DNA of 64,000 nt from Cryptomeria japonica (taxonomy: Eukaryota > Streptophyta > Pinopsida > Cupressales > Cupressaceae). The stretch lies in contig NC_081414.1 in the NCBI RefSeq assembly GCF_030272615.1, forward strand, positions 915,873,648-915,937,647, written 5' to 3'. The notes below the pieces were generated by a model, which searched no databases, was not told where the DNA came from, and saw nothing but the letters and a program-made list of their open reading frames with translations. The translations under genes and the position numbers were made by a program. Within the stretch, counting starts at the first letter, position 1; each line of letters starts with the position of its first letter. Shown in pieces: positions 37,028 to 51,490 of this stretch.

Positions 37028-38281
37028 ATGGGTCTTGATGTGACCATACCAGGTAATAAATCTCAGTCATGTAATAGAAGGAGTTTCAATACTGAAACAT
37101 ATAGAGCCCTTGATTTTGAAGGCATTCATGGTTACCAGAATGCTATCCCACCCGAGGTGAGAAGTAAGCTACCAATATTTAATGGTTTAAGTTTGGAATC
37201 AACATCCAAGCATCTTCAGTAGTTTAATGATTTCATTGATAATTATGAAGTTGATCTTGAAGATGTGGTTATGAGGTTGTTTTTATAGTCTTTGAGAAGT
37301 GATGCCAAAGAGTGGTTTTCAAATTGGCCATCAAGGTCAATCAATACTTGGAAAGAATTTAAAGATGTCTTCAATGATCAATTTGTTGAAAGAGTATGTG
37401 AGTTATCAGTCTTTACCAAGGTTATGAATATTTATATCAGGAATGGTGAGCTAGTTCTTGAATTCAACCTCAGATTCATGAAGGCATTGAAGAAGATCCC
37501 TGAGAGTTGTAGACCTCAAGATGCAATGGCTTTGGTGGTGTATTTGGGTGCATATGATACAAAAATGAGTTATAGGTTAAGAAATGAAGGCCCAAAAAAT
37601 CTACGTGAAGCTTTCCAAATTGCAATGAGCATTGAAATGGTTTCCAAGTATGGAATGATTAGAAAACTCAAACTTGATAAAAGGGCTTCATATGCAAGTG
37701 AAAAGTATAGTTCAAAGATTAATAATGGCATTCCTAATAATTACCAATCTATTTCCCCAAGTTGTATTTCATCCCAAAGTGTTGGTAATGGTTTTTCAAA
37801 TGTGATGTCGGGGCCAAATAATGTTGAAGTACACATGGATGAAGTGAATATATTTTAATCGGTAATTATATCCATTGTTTCCCTACCAGATACATATTAG
37901 AATCCTTCAAGTCAAGTTGAGTTTTAGACCATTGATCAGCAGTGTACAAATATTCTTGACTCGCATGCACATATCCAAGCATTGATTGACACTTGAGCAA
38001 GAAGGATTGCCAAAAGGGAACAAGTTACACCAGCAACAATTCAGTTGAAGCCTTATGGTGTGCCTTCACTTCATAATATGATGAATAATATTTGTTTCCA
38101 TAATGACTATCTTAGTTCATCTGAAATAGAGTCACTAATAACATCTGAATATGAAGGTGATGTTGATGATATTAGCGAGAGTTCTGAATTTTCCTATGAT
38201 GATTCTTCTTATGAAACTAATTGTGAGACATATTTTTCTGTCATTAAAGATGATGAAATGATTGAAGTAGATATAATTTAG
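37028..38281 (+). pseudogene. Ty3/gypsy-type gag remnant
   Basis: One frame broken only by stops (TAG 37,220; TAG 37,286; further stops between 37,858 and 38,045). The middle part (37,289-37,660) has the pattern of plant gypsy capsid domains: L-SDAKEWFSNWP, then TWKEFKDVFNDQF, then EFNLRFMKAL and IPESCRPQDAMALVVYLGAY. The tail (38,045-38,281) is acidic (many D and E). No zinc knuckle, protease or polymerase follows before a pol-less LTR element interrupts the region at 38,377. Host DNA resumes at 44,750. Confidence 0.75.
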
Positions 38282-38376
38282 GAAGGAATGGAACCTGATA
38301 CAACAGAGGAGGATTAGTTGATAGATTGTCCAAGTGAATCAAAATAATTTTCAGATTTTTACAAACCCCTTGTGGG

Positions 38377-39153
38377 TGTTAGGATTCCCACAGATACTGA
38401 GGAGGGGGGGGTGAATCAATATCTAACCAGTGAGTAGAATTTCTTAACTTAAAACATGTAGAACATATTATAATAGTGTATAAAAAACACATGAAAAACA
38501 CACCATAACACAATATTTTAACGAGGAAACCTGATGTGGGAAAAACCTCGGTGGGATTTGTGACCCACAATATTCACTTACTGGCCAATAAGAGAATATT
38601 ACTTACAAGAGGGGCTTGCACATGCAGGAAGGCCAAGTGCCTAGAGCTCACTGCTCAATGGGAAGTATCACTGACTTACAATGATGGATTATATAAATCC
38701 AGTATCTTGTACTGCTTCAGAATAGCATCTATAATGCCAGATCCAGTACCGGTTTCTGCTCTACTTCTTACATAAACCCTTAACCTATATTTTGCACAAT
38801 AGGTCTGCCTTATTACATTCTACCATAATAATCCTTACTTGTTTTTTTTTGGCTCCACTTAAATGTCCTACAATGATCTCTTATATATATGAGTCATTTT
38901 ACAATGTTGCCAAGTCGGCTTCTAAAGATTTTACAATAATAAACAAAATATATTATAACAAAAATCCTGTCGGCCTCTGTGTCGGTATGCTTCCTTTCTC
39001 TACCGGTGTTGGTGGTCTAAGTGCCGGTGTAGAGACTAATCTTGTTAGTGCTGGTGTACTGCCTTGTCGGTGCCATAGGATTGTAAGGTTGCCATCAAAT
39101 GACAAAACCTTCAATCACCTACAATGTCTCATTAGAGTGTGCATATGCCAACA
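38377..39153 (-). repeat. 3' LTR of the pol-less element (777 bp)
   Basis: TG...CA boundaries, preceded by target duplication GTGGG and followed by the polypurine complement ATCTCCCCCTTT. Confidence 0.9.
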
Positions 39154-39174
39154 ATCTCCCCCTTTGGCATTGAT
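39154..39174 (-). promoter_or_regulatory. Polypurine tract of the pol-less element
   Basis: On the minus strand CCAAAGGGGGAGATTGTTGG, identical over 20 bp to the tract of the copia element. Confidence 0.85.
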
Positions 39175-39489
39175 GACAACACTCATGAGAAAATTGAAAA
39201 GTGTATCCAAAACTTGTAATCCAAAAATGTTTCCAAAAATATGTTACCAAAAATATAAGAACTCCCCCTGAGTAGATAAGTCTTCCGCCAATTATTTTCT
39301 CATATTACTATCTCCCCCTTTGGCATCAATGACAAAGCTTGTCAAGATGTCAGTAGAGTTGTAGTCTCAACCTTGTAACGGGGTGGTTACAATTTGAAAA
39401 AGATCTGCCAAAATCAAGTTTATACTTTCCATAAACTTCTTGTTGTCCTTTATTGTTGTCTCTATTTTTTGAACTATACCGGTGAGGTG

Positions 39490-42400
39490 CTACATATGCT
39501 CTGTCGGTGTTCTCTGTCCTTGTACTAGTGTCTTAGATATTTCCTTCCATAATGATGCTAGATAGTCCAGTCTTGGACTCAGACTTAGTCTCAAATTATT
39601 TACCTTATTTACTATTCTCTCCTTTTCTCTTTCAAGCTTAAGTAACTCTTCCTCAAAACTTGTTATCCTTTGTTCAAAAACTGATAATGTATCAAGTGAG
39701 TTAACAAAATTGTCAGCAAGTTTATTTATTTCATCCTGTACCTTGCTCATTTTCTTATCTATGTCTACTATCAAAAAGTTTGTCTTACAAATGTCTCTAT
39801 ACAGAGTTTTGAATTCCTTTAGTAAGTTACATAGTTCTGGTCCCTAGTACACTTCTTTATTTGATCTTCAAAGAATTTTTCTTTTTCAATTTCCAACTTA
39901 TCCTTCAATGCTTCTTCCTTTATTTTCTCAGCAGTCACTATATTTTTAGTGATGTATTTACCCAAAGTGTCAAGTTGGCTTAAAGAATCATTATTGTCTA
40001 TGTTATAGTTAGGAGCTATCATCTTCAAAATTGGGATTGTGTCATCTATAGCTTTATAAGCCTGTCAACTACAATCTGTTATCTTTTTAATGGTGTCCAA
40101 AAGTACTTCAGTTACATTTGTAGATTTGTAACCTGCTGAGGAGAAACCTATATTCTAAATTCCACCAATGTATCAGTTGCTGATGGCTCACTAGCCATAT
40201 CTGTCTTACCAGTTGTGTCCTGATATATCATAATATTGATTGTTTGAGTATCAACATCTACTATGTATAAAACTTCAGGATTAGGATTAGTATCCTCTAT
40301 GTCCATACTCTCATCTGTCGATTGATCTTTAGTTGTTGTTACCGGTGGGGTAGTCAGAGGTGGTGGGAGTAAGTTGTCTTTTACTTTGATGCTCGGAGGT
40401 CCCCAACCTTTCCTTTTCCTTTGTCCTTCTCCTTCTGGTGTACCTTTATTGGTTTGGGCTTACTGTACTCTTCCTGTTTTTCTTTTTCAACAAGGAATAT
40501 ATCCCATGCATTTTTTGTTTCCTTTGTTATCTCTTTTATTCTTCTAACCATTAATCCAATATGCCGGTGTGCAGTAGAGAATACTGACCGGTTGGCTTCT
40601 ACAATTAAGTCATCTATCTCCTTAAGTGAGTTTACTAGGTAAACAACAAGTACCTTTTCAATTTTGATTTCTTATCAAGCTCTACAACAGCTTGTCTTCT
40701 TGCTTCCAATCTTTTGAACAGTTCATCTAGTAGTTCATCTACCACTTCCATTAAGAACTTCTTATAGATGTCCAAGTGTAAAATGACACTGTTTTTAACT
40801 TGTTCTTTCTCATCTACTGACAATGTATCATATACCTTTCCTATGTTCTTGAGTTTCCCTTCTTCTGTGATTTCATTTAGCAATTTTTCAAGAGGGGCCA
40901 TGTTTTGTTTAGTCTTCTTCTTCTTTGGTGTCAACTTTTTCTTTGGTGTTGTCTTTCTAACCAGAGACCTCACTGCCTATTGTTTTTGTCTAGTTCTTCT
41001 AAGCGAAGGTGTAGATCCCTGTGAAGGATCCCTTTTCCTTACAACTCTTTTGAATGTTGCAGGCATGTCATTGTCCGAAGAAGTAGCTACTGGAAATAGG
41101 TGAGTTTCAGGCTATAGAGTTCATAACTCATCCTCAGTGATACCAGTTTGTTTCAGTACATCTTCTTTAATAGCCTTAGCCTGTCTAGAACCTTTTCTCA
41201 CAACTGCTTCAATCTTTTTCACTCTCTTCTTAGATTGAATTTGATTTTCTATGGTCTTGGCACTACCAAATACTTCTTCCTTAGGTTCATTTGGTGCTTC
41301 TAGAAGTGCTTTAGCATAAGTCTCAATGATATGATCATCGGTCTCATAGCCCATCTTTGTTACCCAAATTGTTCTTGGGTTGACTGCTTCCATCTAGATC
41401 TCATCCTTTTTTATCACAAACCATATTTCATCCTTGTATTTGTTTACAATCTTCTGTGACAATCTAATCCTTTTCTTCATCCTAGCCTTTAGTGCTTGAA
41501 AATAGTCATGAATATTCTTTTCTTTGTTTTCACCCATGTTGTTGAATAGGTCTGTTAACTGTTTTCCTACCGGTATATCAAATCCAAGGCTCTTATTGCC
41601 TATATCGGGAACCTGTTTGGTTATATGTAGCATCAAGGATACAAGTAGATTTCCAAATCTAAAAGTTCCTTTCTTATCTTTCTTGATTTTACCTAAGTTA
41701 TCAATCAACTCATCTTTTAACCATTCACATGCATCAATTTTCACATTGTCCTTAACCATGTCATAAGCACTCTTAATGCATAAACTAAAAACTGAGTTAA
41801 GTCTGTTTGCATGAGTTTCTTTGTACCCTAAAATCATGCTAACAAATCTCACATTTATATCAGTCACATCATTAACCCTCAGAGACCTTCTGTCGGATGT
41901 TGCACTAGTTAAGTTCATTACTAGGTCATTTGAGACCTTCTTAGTCTTGTCTAGTCTGTTACCGGTGGAAGGTAACCCTGTTACAGCTTTCACAACATCC
42001 TTTGTAATTTTGTGAATTGAATGAAGCCAAAAGAATGAACCATGTACCCTTCTTAAAACTATCCTAATCACTTCCTTGGGAAATTCAGGAATGTAGAGGA
42101 TTTCAATGAATCCTAAGGTTTCAACAATTTTATGTTCACATTTTACATTGTCGAAATTGTCACATATAATAGTTTTATACATGTTTTTAGTTTCTTCATC
42201 TCCTAATTCCTCTATGTTGCAATGGATGTATATTATGGGATCTTCTACAAAAACTACTGCTTTTGGAATTTGGGAAAAAGCACCTACATTGTCATCTTTC
42301 TTAGCTATTTCGGGAACTAGTTGAAATACAAGCCTAGGGCATTTTATAACCTCGACTACTAGGGTTTACTATGAATTCAAGTGCAGAGGAGGATGCCATG

Positions 42401-43863
42401 ATGATAAATACCTTTTTATGCCTTTGGATGGATTGATTGCTGAAGGGTTTTGCCTCTTTGCTCGAAATGCCTTAGCTCTGCAAATTTCGCGCTTTTTGAA
42501 TGTTTGGAATCTCAGTGAAGTGAAATGGAGCCAAAATCACAAATTTATAATGTTTATTTGCCATCTACCACATTTAATGCATGTCGGTTAAGTAGTCACT
42601 TAACATTGTCTACCGGTATAAAAGTAATTTCCAACTTCTCACCATTAACCGAGGGAATTATAGCATATGTCTCATTTATTGCCAAACTGTCAAGAAAATT
42701 TCTTCAATTTGATGAAGAGCTTCCTACCAGTGGAGTATTGCTCTGTCCTACCGGTGAAGCACTACTCTGTCCTATCGGTGGAGTGTTGATTGGTTCTACC
42801 GATGGAGGAGTATTCCCAACAATATTTAGGTCTAACTTTCTAATCCATTCTTTTGAGAATTCTTCCTTAACCTCTTCAACTTTTTCTTTTCCTTTCAAAC
42901 TAGAACTTTGTTGTCTGTCAGTGATCCTTTACCTCTATAGAATTTTGCAATATGCCCAATCTTGTTACATGCAGAGCAAGTCACATTATTCTTTTGAATA
43001 GCTTTACCATAACCTATGTCAGTATGTGTTCTACATTGATTAGATAGGTGTCCAAATCTTCCACAAACATAACATCTCACATTCATTCTGCAATTTTCAG
43101 AGTTGTGACCAACTTTGTTGCATTTTAAACATTGACTGGTGGGTGTGTTGATATTCTAATAATTTCTAGATCTACATTGATTTTCTCTATGACCATACTT
43201 ATTACAGTTAAAGCATTTTCCATTGAATGTATAAGCATTAGGTTGCCTTACCGGTTTGATATGATCCTGAGTGTTTGCAATATCGGAGCTTTCTCCAACT
43301 TCAAAGCCAATTCCAAAAGTGTCACCTTTAGGTTTTTGATTATTCAGCAAGTTGCCAAGTTCCTATGAGCTTTTCTTGAATTTCTCTTTATGTTGATTTG
43401 TAGTATCTAGTTCTCTTTCTAAGATCTCTTTCTGTCTCATCAGTTCATTTGATTCATTCTGTGTATGCATCATATATGTCTTTAATAGGTCATTTTCATA
43501 GCCAAGTCTTGTGTTCTCATTTGCTGCATCACTTAGTCTTTTGGTCAATTTTTCTTCATTCTTCTTCTTATCTTCAATTTCCTTACAAAATCTCATAGTC
43601 ATATCCTGCACCTCATTCTTTGTTGTCATGTTCTCTTGTTTCAGCTTGCTTATCATATCATTAAGTGATTCCTTTTCATCATTCTCATTTTGCATCTTTT
43701 CACATAATTCTCTTCTCTTGTTTCTTACAATGGTAAAATTTTCTTGAAGTGTCTGAATGATATCCTGAGCTGCCTTTAGATCATCTTCAAGTTTGATGTT
43801 TTTCAATTTCTCTACATCATAGTCTGAGAGAGCTACTTCTAGTTGCTTCATCAGATTTTCCAT
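39490..43863 (-). pseudogene. Gag-like/unknown polyprotein of the pol-less element
   Basis: Starts at ATG 43,863 (MENLMKQLEVALSDYD), about 70 nt after the primer-binding site. In order: a long coiled coil (to 43,363); zinc knuckle CFNCNKYGHRENQC (43,156-43,350); two more CCHC-type motifs, CYVCGRFGHLSNQC and CSACNKIGHIAKF with its last Cys replaced by Tyr (42,895-43,086); a linker with TPP/TP-rich repeats (42,704-42,898); a 262-residue domain of unknown type (41,394-42,182); lysine-rich coiled-coil segments at 41,121-41,393, 40,635-40,973, 39,819-40,028 and 39,490-39,774. The first three segments share one frame and are split only by stops; later shifts exist. About 1,450 codons in all. Zinc knuckles suggest nucleic-acid binding as in Gag; the role of the 262-residue domain is unknown. 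Confidence 0.75.
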
Positions 43864-43934
43864 CTCTACCAGTGTCAAGATCTTCCTCAAGCTGTTAGGC
43901 TTCTGAAAATGGAGGACCAGGCTTTGATACCAAT

Positions 43935-44749
43935 TGTTAGGATTCCCACAGATACTGATAGGGGGGGGTGAATCAGTATCTAACCGGTGAGTAGACTTTA
44001 TTAACTTAAAACATGTAGAACATATTATAACAATGTACCTGTAAGCAAGAAATAATGCAATAAATAGAATTAGAAGCAACCACATGAAAAACACACCATA
44101 ACACAATATTTTAACGAGGAAATCCGGTGTGGGAAAAACCTCGATGGGATTTGTGACCCACGATATTCACTTACTGGCCAATAAGAGAATATTACTTACA
44201 AGAGGGGCCTGCACATGCAGGAAGGCCAAGTGCCTAGAGCTCACTGCTCAATGGGAAGTCTCACTGACTTACAATGATGGATTATATAAGTCCAGTATCT
44301 TGTACTGCTTAAGAATAGCATCTATATTGCCAAATCCAGTATCGGTTTCTGCTCTGCTTCTTACATAAACCCTTAACCTATATTTCGCACAATAGGTCTG
44401 CCTAATTACATTCTACCATAATAATCCTTACTTCTTCTTTTTTTTTGGGTCCACTTAAATGTCCTACAATGATCTCTTATATATATGAATCATTTTACAA
44501 TGTTGCCAAGTCGGCTTCTAAAGATTTTAGAATAATAAAAAAAAAATATTATAACAAAAATCTTGTCGGCCTCTGTGTCGGTATGCTTCCTTTCTCTGCT
44601 GGTGCTAGTGGTCTGAGTGCCAGTGCAGAGTCTGATCTTGCTAGTGCTGGTGTAATGCCTTGCCGGTGCCATAGGATTGTAAGGTTGCCATCAAATGACA
44701 AAACCTTTAATCACCTACAATGTCTCATTGGAGTGTGCATAAGCCAACA
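43935..44749 (-). repeat. 5' LTR of the pol-less element (815 bp)
   Basis: TG...CA boundaries; followed on this strand by target duplication GTGGG. Contains an approximately 40-bp segment absent from the other LTR. Confidence 0.9.
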
Positions 44750-44754
44750 GTGGG

Positions 44755-45540
44755 TATGTGCAGGATCATGGTGTGCCAAAAGAGTCCCTTAAGTGGCAAT
44801 GAAATTTTTAAAAATTAGAGTTATGCAACTTGACATGAAAAATTGAATAAGTTATGAACATTATTTTTAAAATATGTAAGAAGAGAATCTATAGAAAATT
44901 GAATGTAGTTTCTAAGCTACTAATTGTTTTTTGAAAAAAAAAAATCCTATTTGATGAAAATTTCAAATTTCAATGCAATGGTACTAAAATTTCAAGAAAA
45001 AGATAAGAAGTAGGTGTATGTCTGACCACCCTAATCACAATCAAATCATACGATTTTTTATAAGATTTATAATATAAGTATTAGACTAATGTCCAGATGT
45101 TACACATATTTTTTATAATTTTTTAGAAAGTAAATAATTATTTATGAATTTTTTACTACATCTTTTCAGAAATTCAGAAACTCCTACGTATGACCACCTT
45201 AACTTGGTCAAAACCTTATGAAATTCAATTTTTTTTAATTTTTCCCTATAGTAGATGAAGCATAGGATGTGACGCATGTTTCGGATTCAAAAAATGTTAT
45301 ATTGTTTGAAAGTTGTGAGTGTTTTCAATCAGTCTATCAATCAGGACTTTTGTTAGAATTCAATTAGAAAATAAATAATAATTATTTATTAAACTCAAAA
45401 TAAGACAAGCCTTATATTGTTGGAAACTTGAGAACGTCCTTAAAAAACCCTTTTCGTTTTATCAATTTTGGCTTTAAAAAAAAGTCGTTAGCCACCAGTG
45501 CAAAGTCTAGAAAATCAAGGAGTACTGAAAAACACGTTTT
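44755..45540. other. AT-rich DNA between the pol-less element and the palindrome
   Basis: Continuation of the sequence interrupted at 38,377. No coding signal. Confidence 0.45.
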
Positions 45541-45989
45541 TTCAGTTGACTTTCTAGGCTTGTCACTTCCAAGCCAAATCCCAAAGAAAACCCGAACAAA
45601 AAAAATGGAGGGAAAAAATTATGTTTTAAAATCGGATATCCGTTTTGAGAAAATAAAAAAATAATTTTTAGTAAATTGAGCATAATTTTTACGTTTTATA
45701 TCAAAATTTTGATTTTTTATAGGCGTTGGAAAAGTAATTCAGAGCTCTATGATATGGAATAGGTATATTTTAAATTATTTATTTTTAAAAATAATTATAT
45801 TTTATTTAAATTCATCCTTCATTTTTAAAACATAAAAAGCTCATGACTTTTTCATATGATTTCCCTATTGCATGAATTTTTTGTAACAATCATCTCAAAA
45901 GAAACTAAATAAGTAATTAATAATAGAAAATTTAGAAATTTTATTGAATTTGATAAATTTTGATAAACCATTTTATCTATGTTTGTTCC

Positions 45990-46240
45990 TTTCTCCACCT
46001 CTCTCTCCTAAACCTATCACTCCTCCCATTTGTTTCTTCCTCCCTCTCTTTCGTTCATATTTATACATCTCTCTCTAGACCTATATCTCTAATTGTCATT
46101 AAATACCTCATTCATTCTCTCAAGCTCTACAAGGTGCTTATATTTCTAACTCTTCATAATTTCCTCCTCTATGTCACTCTCTCTTCCCTAAGATATAGAC
46201 TAGTCTCTCTGAATTTCCTTCTCATCTCTAGCAACAAAAT
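45990..46240. repeat. CT-rich tract, left arm
   Basis: Low-complexity pyrimidine-rich DNA, the mirror of the GA-rich right arm. Confidence 0.7.
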
Positions 46241-47035
46241 TCAGAGGGGACGAGGAGAGCCATAGGGAAGTATCAAAAAAAGGAGAGGGGGGGAGAGGTG
46301 AGAAGGAGAGAGTAACTGGGGGGAAAAGAGAGTGTGAGAGTGAGAGCTAGAGGTAATTAGGTGGTAGGAAAAGAGAGAGAGGGAGGGGGTGATTGGGGTG
46401 ATGAGAGAATGAGAGGGAGAGTTTGAGATTATTTGGGGGTACGAGGAGAGGGGGAGAGGGGAAAGTATCAACAAAGAGAAAAGAGAGATGGGGATAGAGG
46501 TGGAGAGAGACATAGAGAGTAATTAGGGGGTGGGGAGAGGGGGAGAGGGAAGTATCTATAAACCCATAGGAGGATAGAGGTGATTGAGGGTAATTAAGGG
46601 AAAGAAATAATGTGAGAGAGAGTTGGGTGTAATTAGAATATAAGAAGAGAGGGAGAAGAATAAGTATCAACAAAAGGAGAGAGGGAGAGATGTGGAGAGA
46701 GGTGAAGAGAGTGATAGAGAGGATAATTGGGGGGAGTGGAGGGGAAGAGGGAAGTATTAACAAATAGATGGACTAGAGAGAGGGTAATCAGGGGGCTCTC
46801 TCCCTATCTCTCCCCCCTCTTCGTTTGTTGATACTCCCTCCCTCTCTCCCGCCCTCCCCTTCCCCTAATTAACTTCTCTCTAGACCTCTCTCTTTGAACC
46901 TCTCTCCTCATCTCTCCCTCTCTTCCTTTTTTGATACTTTCCCATCCCCCCTCTCCTTCCAACCCCTAATTACCCCCAACTCTCTCTAATTCTCTCTTCC
47001 CCAAATACCATCTCTCTATCATACCTATCCTCACC
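46241..47035. repeat. GA-rich then CT-rich minisatellite, inverted at about 46,797
   Basis: A unit of roughly 95 bp marked by agtatcaacaaa and ending gtaattaggggg recurs near 46,269, 46,465, 46,551, 46,663 and 46,752. After 46,797 the same unit appears reversed (tttgttgatactccc near 46,823; ttttttgatactttccc near 46,924). The junction is therefore a local palindrome. Confidence 0.75.
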
Positions 47036-47049
47036 TCTAACTTTACCAT

Positions 47050-50000
47050 ACAACCCCATAGGTCTCGTTAGGGGTCATATTGTGTCCTTACAGGTCATAT
47101 GGTGTCCTATGAACCCTTAGGATACCATATGATGTAGTTAGGGGTCATATGGTGTGCTAAGGGGTCATATTGTGTCTTAAAGGGTCATATGGTGTCCTAT
47201 AACCTCTTAGGACACCATATGACCCCTTAAAACACTATATGGTGTCTTTATGGGTCGTATAGTGTCCTAAGGGGTCATTTGGTATCCTATGACCCCTTAG
47301 GACACCATATGGTGCCATTAGGTTTGTATGGTGTGCTAAGGGGTTATAAGATATCATATGACCACTAAGGACACCATATGACCCCTAAGGTGTCGTTAGG
47401 GGTCATATTGTGTCCTAAGGGGTCATATGGTGTCCTATGATCCCTTAGGACACCATATGGTGTCATCATGGATTGTATGGTGTCCTAAGGGGTCATATGG
47501 TATCATATGACCCCTTAGGACACCATATGACCTCTTAGGACACCATATAATCCCTTAGGACAATATATGATCCCTTAGGTGTCGTTTGGGGTCATATTAT
47601 GTTCTAACAGGTTATATAGTGTCCTATGACCCCTTAGGACACCATGTGGTGTCGTTAGGGGTTGTATGGTGTGCTAAGGTGTCATATTGTGTCATAAGGG
47701 GTCATGGGGCATCATATGACCACTTAGGACACCATATGACCCATTAGGTGTCGTTAGGGGTTATATTGTGTCCTAAAGGTTCATATGGTGTCCTATGACC
47801 CCTTAGGTGTTGTTAGGGGTCATATTGTGTCCTAACGGGTCATATGTTGTCTTATAACACCTTAGGACACCATATGGCATTGTATAACCCCTTAAGATAC
47901 CATATGGCATCGTTAGGGGTTATATGGTGTGCTAAGGGGTCATATCATATCTTAAAGGGCCATAGGACATCATATGAGTCATTAGGACACCATATGATCC
48001 CTCAGGTGTCATTAGGGGTCATATTGTGTCCTAAAGGGTCATATGGTGTCTCAGGAACCTTTAGGCCACCATATGATACCTTAGGACACCATATGATGTT
48101 GTTATGGGTCTTATAGTGTCCTAAGGGGTCATATGGTGTTCTATGAGCCTTTAGGACACCATATGGTGTCGTTAGGGGTCGTATGGTGAGTTAAGGGGTC
48201 ATATGGTGTCCTATGACCCCTTAGGACACCATATGACCCCTTAGGTATTATTAGGGGTCATATTGTGTCCTAATGGGTCATATAGTGTCATATGACCCCT
48301 TAGGACACCATATGGTGTCGTGGGGATTGTATGGTGTGCTAAGGGGTCATATTGTGTCCTAACGGGTCACAAGACATCATATGACCCCTTAGACACCATA
48401 TGATCCATTAGGTTTTGTTAAGGGTCATAATATGTCCTAAGAGGTCATATGCTGTCCCATGACCCTTTAAGACACCATATGACCCCTTAGGACATCATAA
48501 GGTGCTGTTATGGGTCTTATGGTGTCCTAAGGGGTCGTATGGTGTTCTATAACCCCTTAGGACACCATATGACCCCTTAGGACACTATATGAAGCTATTA
48601 GGGGCCATATTGTGCCATAAGGGGTCATATGGTTTCCTATGACCCCTTAGGACATTATATGATATTGTTAGGGGTCATATTATATTCTAAGGGGTCATAT
48701 GGTGTCTTATAATCCTTTAGGACACCATATGGTGTCCTAACACCATATGACCCCTTAGGACACCATATGGTGTTATTATGGGTTATATGGTCTCCTAAGG
48801 GATCATATGGTGTCCTGTGACCCCTTAGGACACCATATGGTGTCATTAGGGGTCGTATGGTGTGCTAAGGAGGCATATGGTGTCCTATGAGTCCTTAGGA
48901 AACTATATGACCCCTTAGGTGTTGTTAGGGTTTATTTTCTATCCTAAGGGGTCATATTATGTCCTAAGGGGTAATATGGTGTCTTATGACCCCTTAGGAC
49001 ACTATATGACATCGTTAGGGGTCATATTATGTCCTAAGGGGTCATATGGTGTCTTATGACCAGTTAGGACACCACATGGTATCGTTATGGGTTGTATGGT
49101 GTTCTATAACCCCTTAGGACACCACATTATGTTGTTATGGGTCGTATGGTCTCCTAAAGGGTCATATGGTGTCCTATGACCCCTTAGAACACCATATGAT
49201 CCTTTAGAACACCATATGACCCCTTAGGACACTAGATGATGTCATTATGTGTCGTATGTTGTCCTAAGGGGTCATATTGTGTTCTATGACCCCTTAGGAT
49301 ACCATATAGTGTCATTAGGGGTCATATGGTGTACTAAGGGGTCATATGGTGTCTTATGACCCCTTAGAACACCATATGACCCTTTAAGTATCGTTAGACG
49401 TCATTTTGTGTCATTAGGGGTCATATAGTGTCCTATGACCACTTAGGACACAATATGACCCCTTAGAACACCATACAATGTCATTAGGGATCATATGGTG
49501 TCCTGTGACCTCTTAGGACATAATATGACCCCTTAGGTGTTGTTAAGGGTCATATTGTGTGAAAACTGGTCATATGGTGTCCTACGATCCCTTAGGACAC
49601 CATATGGTGTCGTTAGGGGTTGTATGGTTTTTTAAGGGGTCATATTGTGTCCTAAAGGTTCCTAGGACATCATATAACCCCTTAGGACACCATATGATCC
49701 CTTAGGTCTCATTAGGGGTCATATTTTGTCCTAAGGAGTCATATGGTGTCTCATGACACCATATGACCCCTTAGGATACCCTATTGTGTCGTTATGAGTC
49801 TTATTGTGTTCTAAGGGGTCATATGGTGGTATATGACCCCTTAGGACACCATATGGTGTTGTAAGGGGTCGTATGGTGTCCTAAGGGGTCATATGGTGTC
49901 CTATGACCCCTTAGGACACCATATGATCGCTTAAGTGTTGCCAGGGGTCATATTGTGTCTTAATGGGTCATATGGTGTCCTATGACCCCTTAGGACACCA

Positions 50001-50311
50001 TATAACCCCTTGGGACACTATATGGTGCTATGGCTCATATGGTATCCTAAGGGGTCATATGGTGTCCTATGACCCCTTAGGACACTATATGACCCTTTAG
50101 GATGCTACATTATGTCATTAGGGGTCGTATGGTGTCCTAAGGGGTCATATGGTGTCATTAGGGGTCTTATTGTGTCTTAAGGGGTCATATGGTGTTTTAT
50201 GACCCCTTGTGACACCATATGGTGCTGTTAGGGGTCATATTGTGTCCTAAGAGGTCATATGGTGTTCTATGATCCCTTAGGACACCATATAACCTCTTAG
50301 GAGACCATATG
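47050..50311. repeat. Dyad-symmetric satellite, about 3.26 kb
   Basis: Built from a 20-bp word GGGGTCATATGGTGTCCTAA and its reverse complement TTAGGACACCATATGACCCC in mixed head-to-head and tail-to-tail order, with variants such as ggtgtcgttaggggtc. Well over 100 words are present with frequent single-base changes. Neighbouring words can pair as hairpins. CATATG is itself a palindrome. No coding capacity; short open frames inside it are artefacts. Confidence 0.95.
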
Positions 50312-50329
50312 TACTAAGTTTCAAATAAG

Positions 50330-51490
<1,161 letters not shown>

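Larger units (their letters stand above)
38377..44749 (-). mobile_element. Complete pol-less LTR retrotransposon, copia-like termini
   Basis: LTRs at 38,377-39,153 and 43,935-44,749 (TGTTAGG...CCAACA on this strand) and an exact 5-bp target duplication GTGGG (38,372-38,376 and 44,750-44,754). Read on the minus strand, the primer-binding site ATTGGTATCAAAGCC follows the 5' LTR and the polypurine tract AAAGGGGGAGAT precedes the 3' LTR, the same as in the copia element at 25.7-32.9 kb. The interior has no protease, integrase, reverse transcriptase or RNase H motif. It carries one long decayed frame with coiled coils and three zinc knuckles. The LTRs differ by substitutions and by an approximately 40-bp segment near 44,038-44,080 found only in the right copy. 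Confidence 0.9.

Noticed and set aside
46241-46763. Minus-strand frames of 90-138 codons
   Set aside because: Products of GA-rich minisatellite; no protein-like composition.
47844-48846. Frames with YDPLGHHM-like repeats
   Set aside because: Translation of the 20-bp satellite word; periodic only because the DNA is.
47050-50311. CRISPR array
   Set aside because: Units are contiguous, mutually inverted and without unique spacers, and the context is a plant genome.
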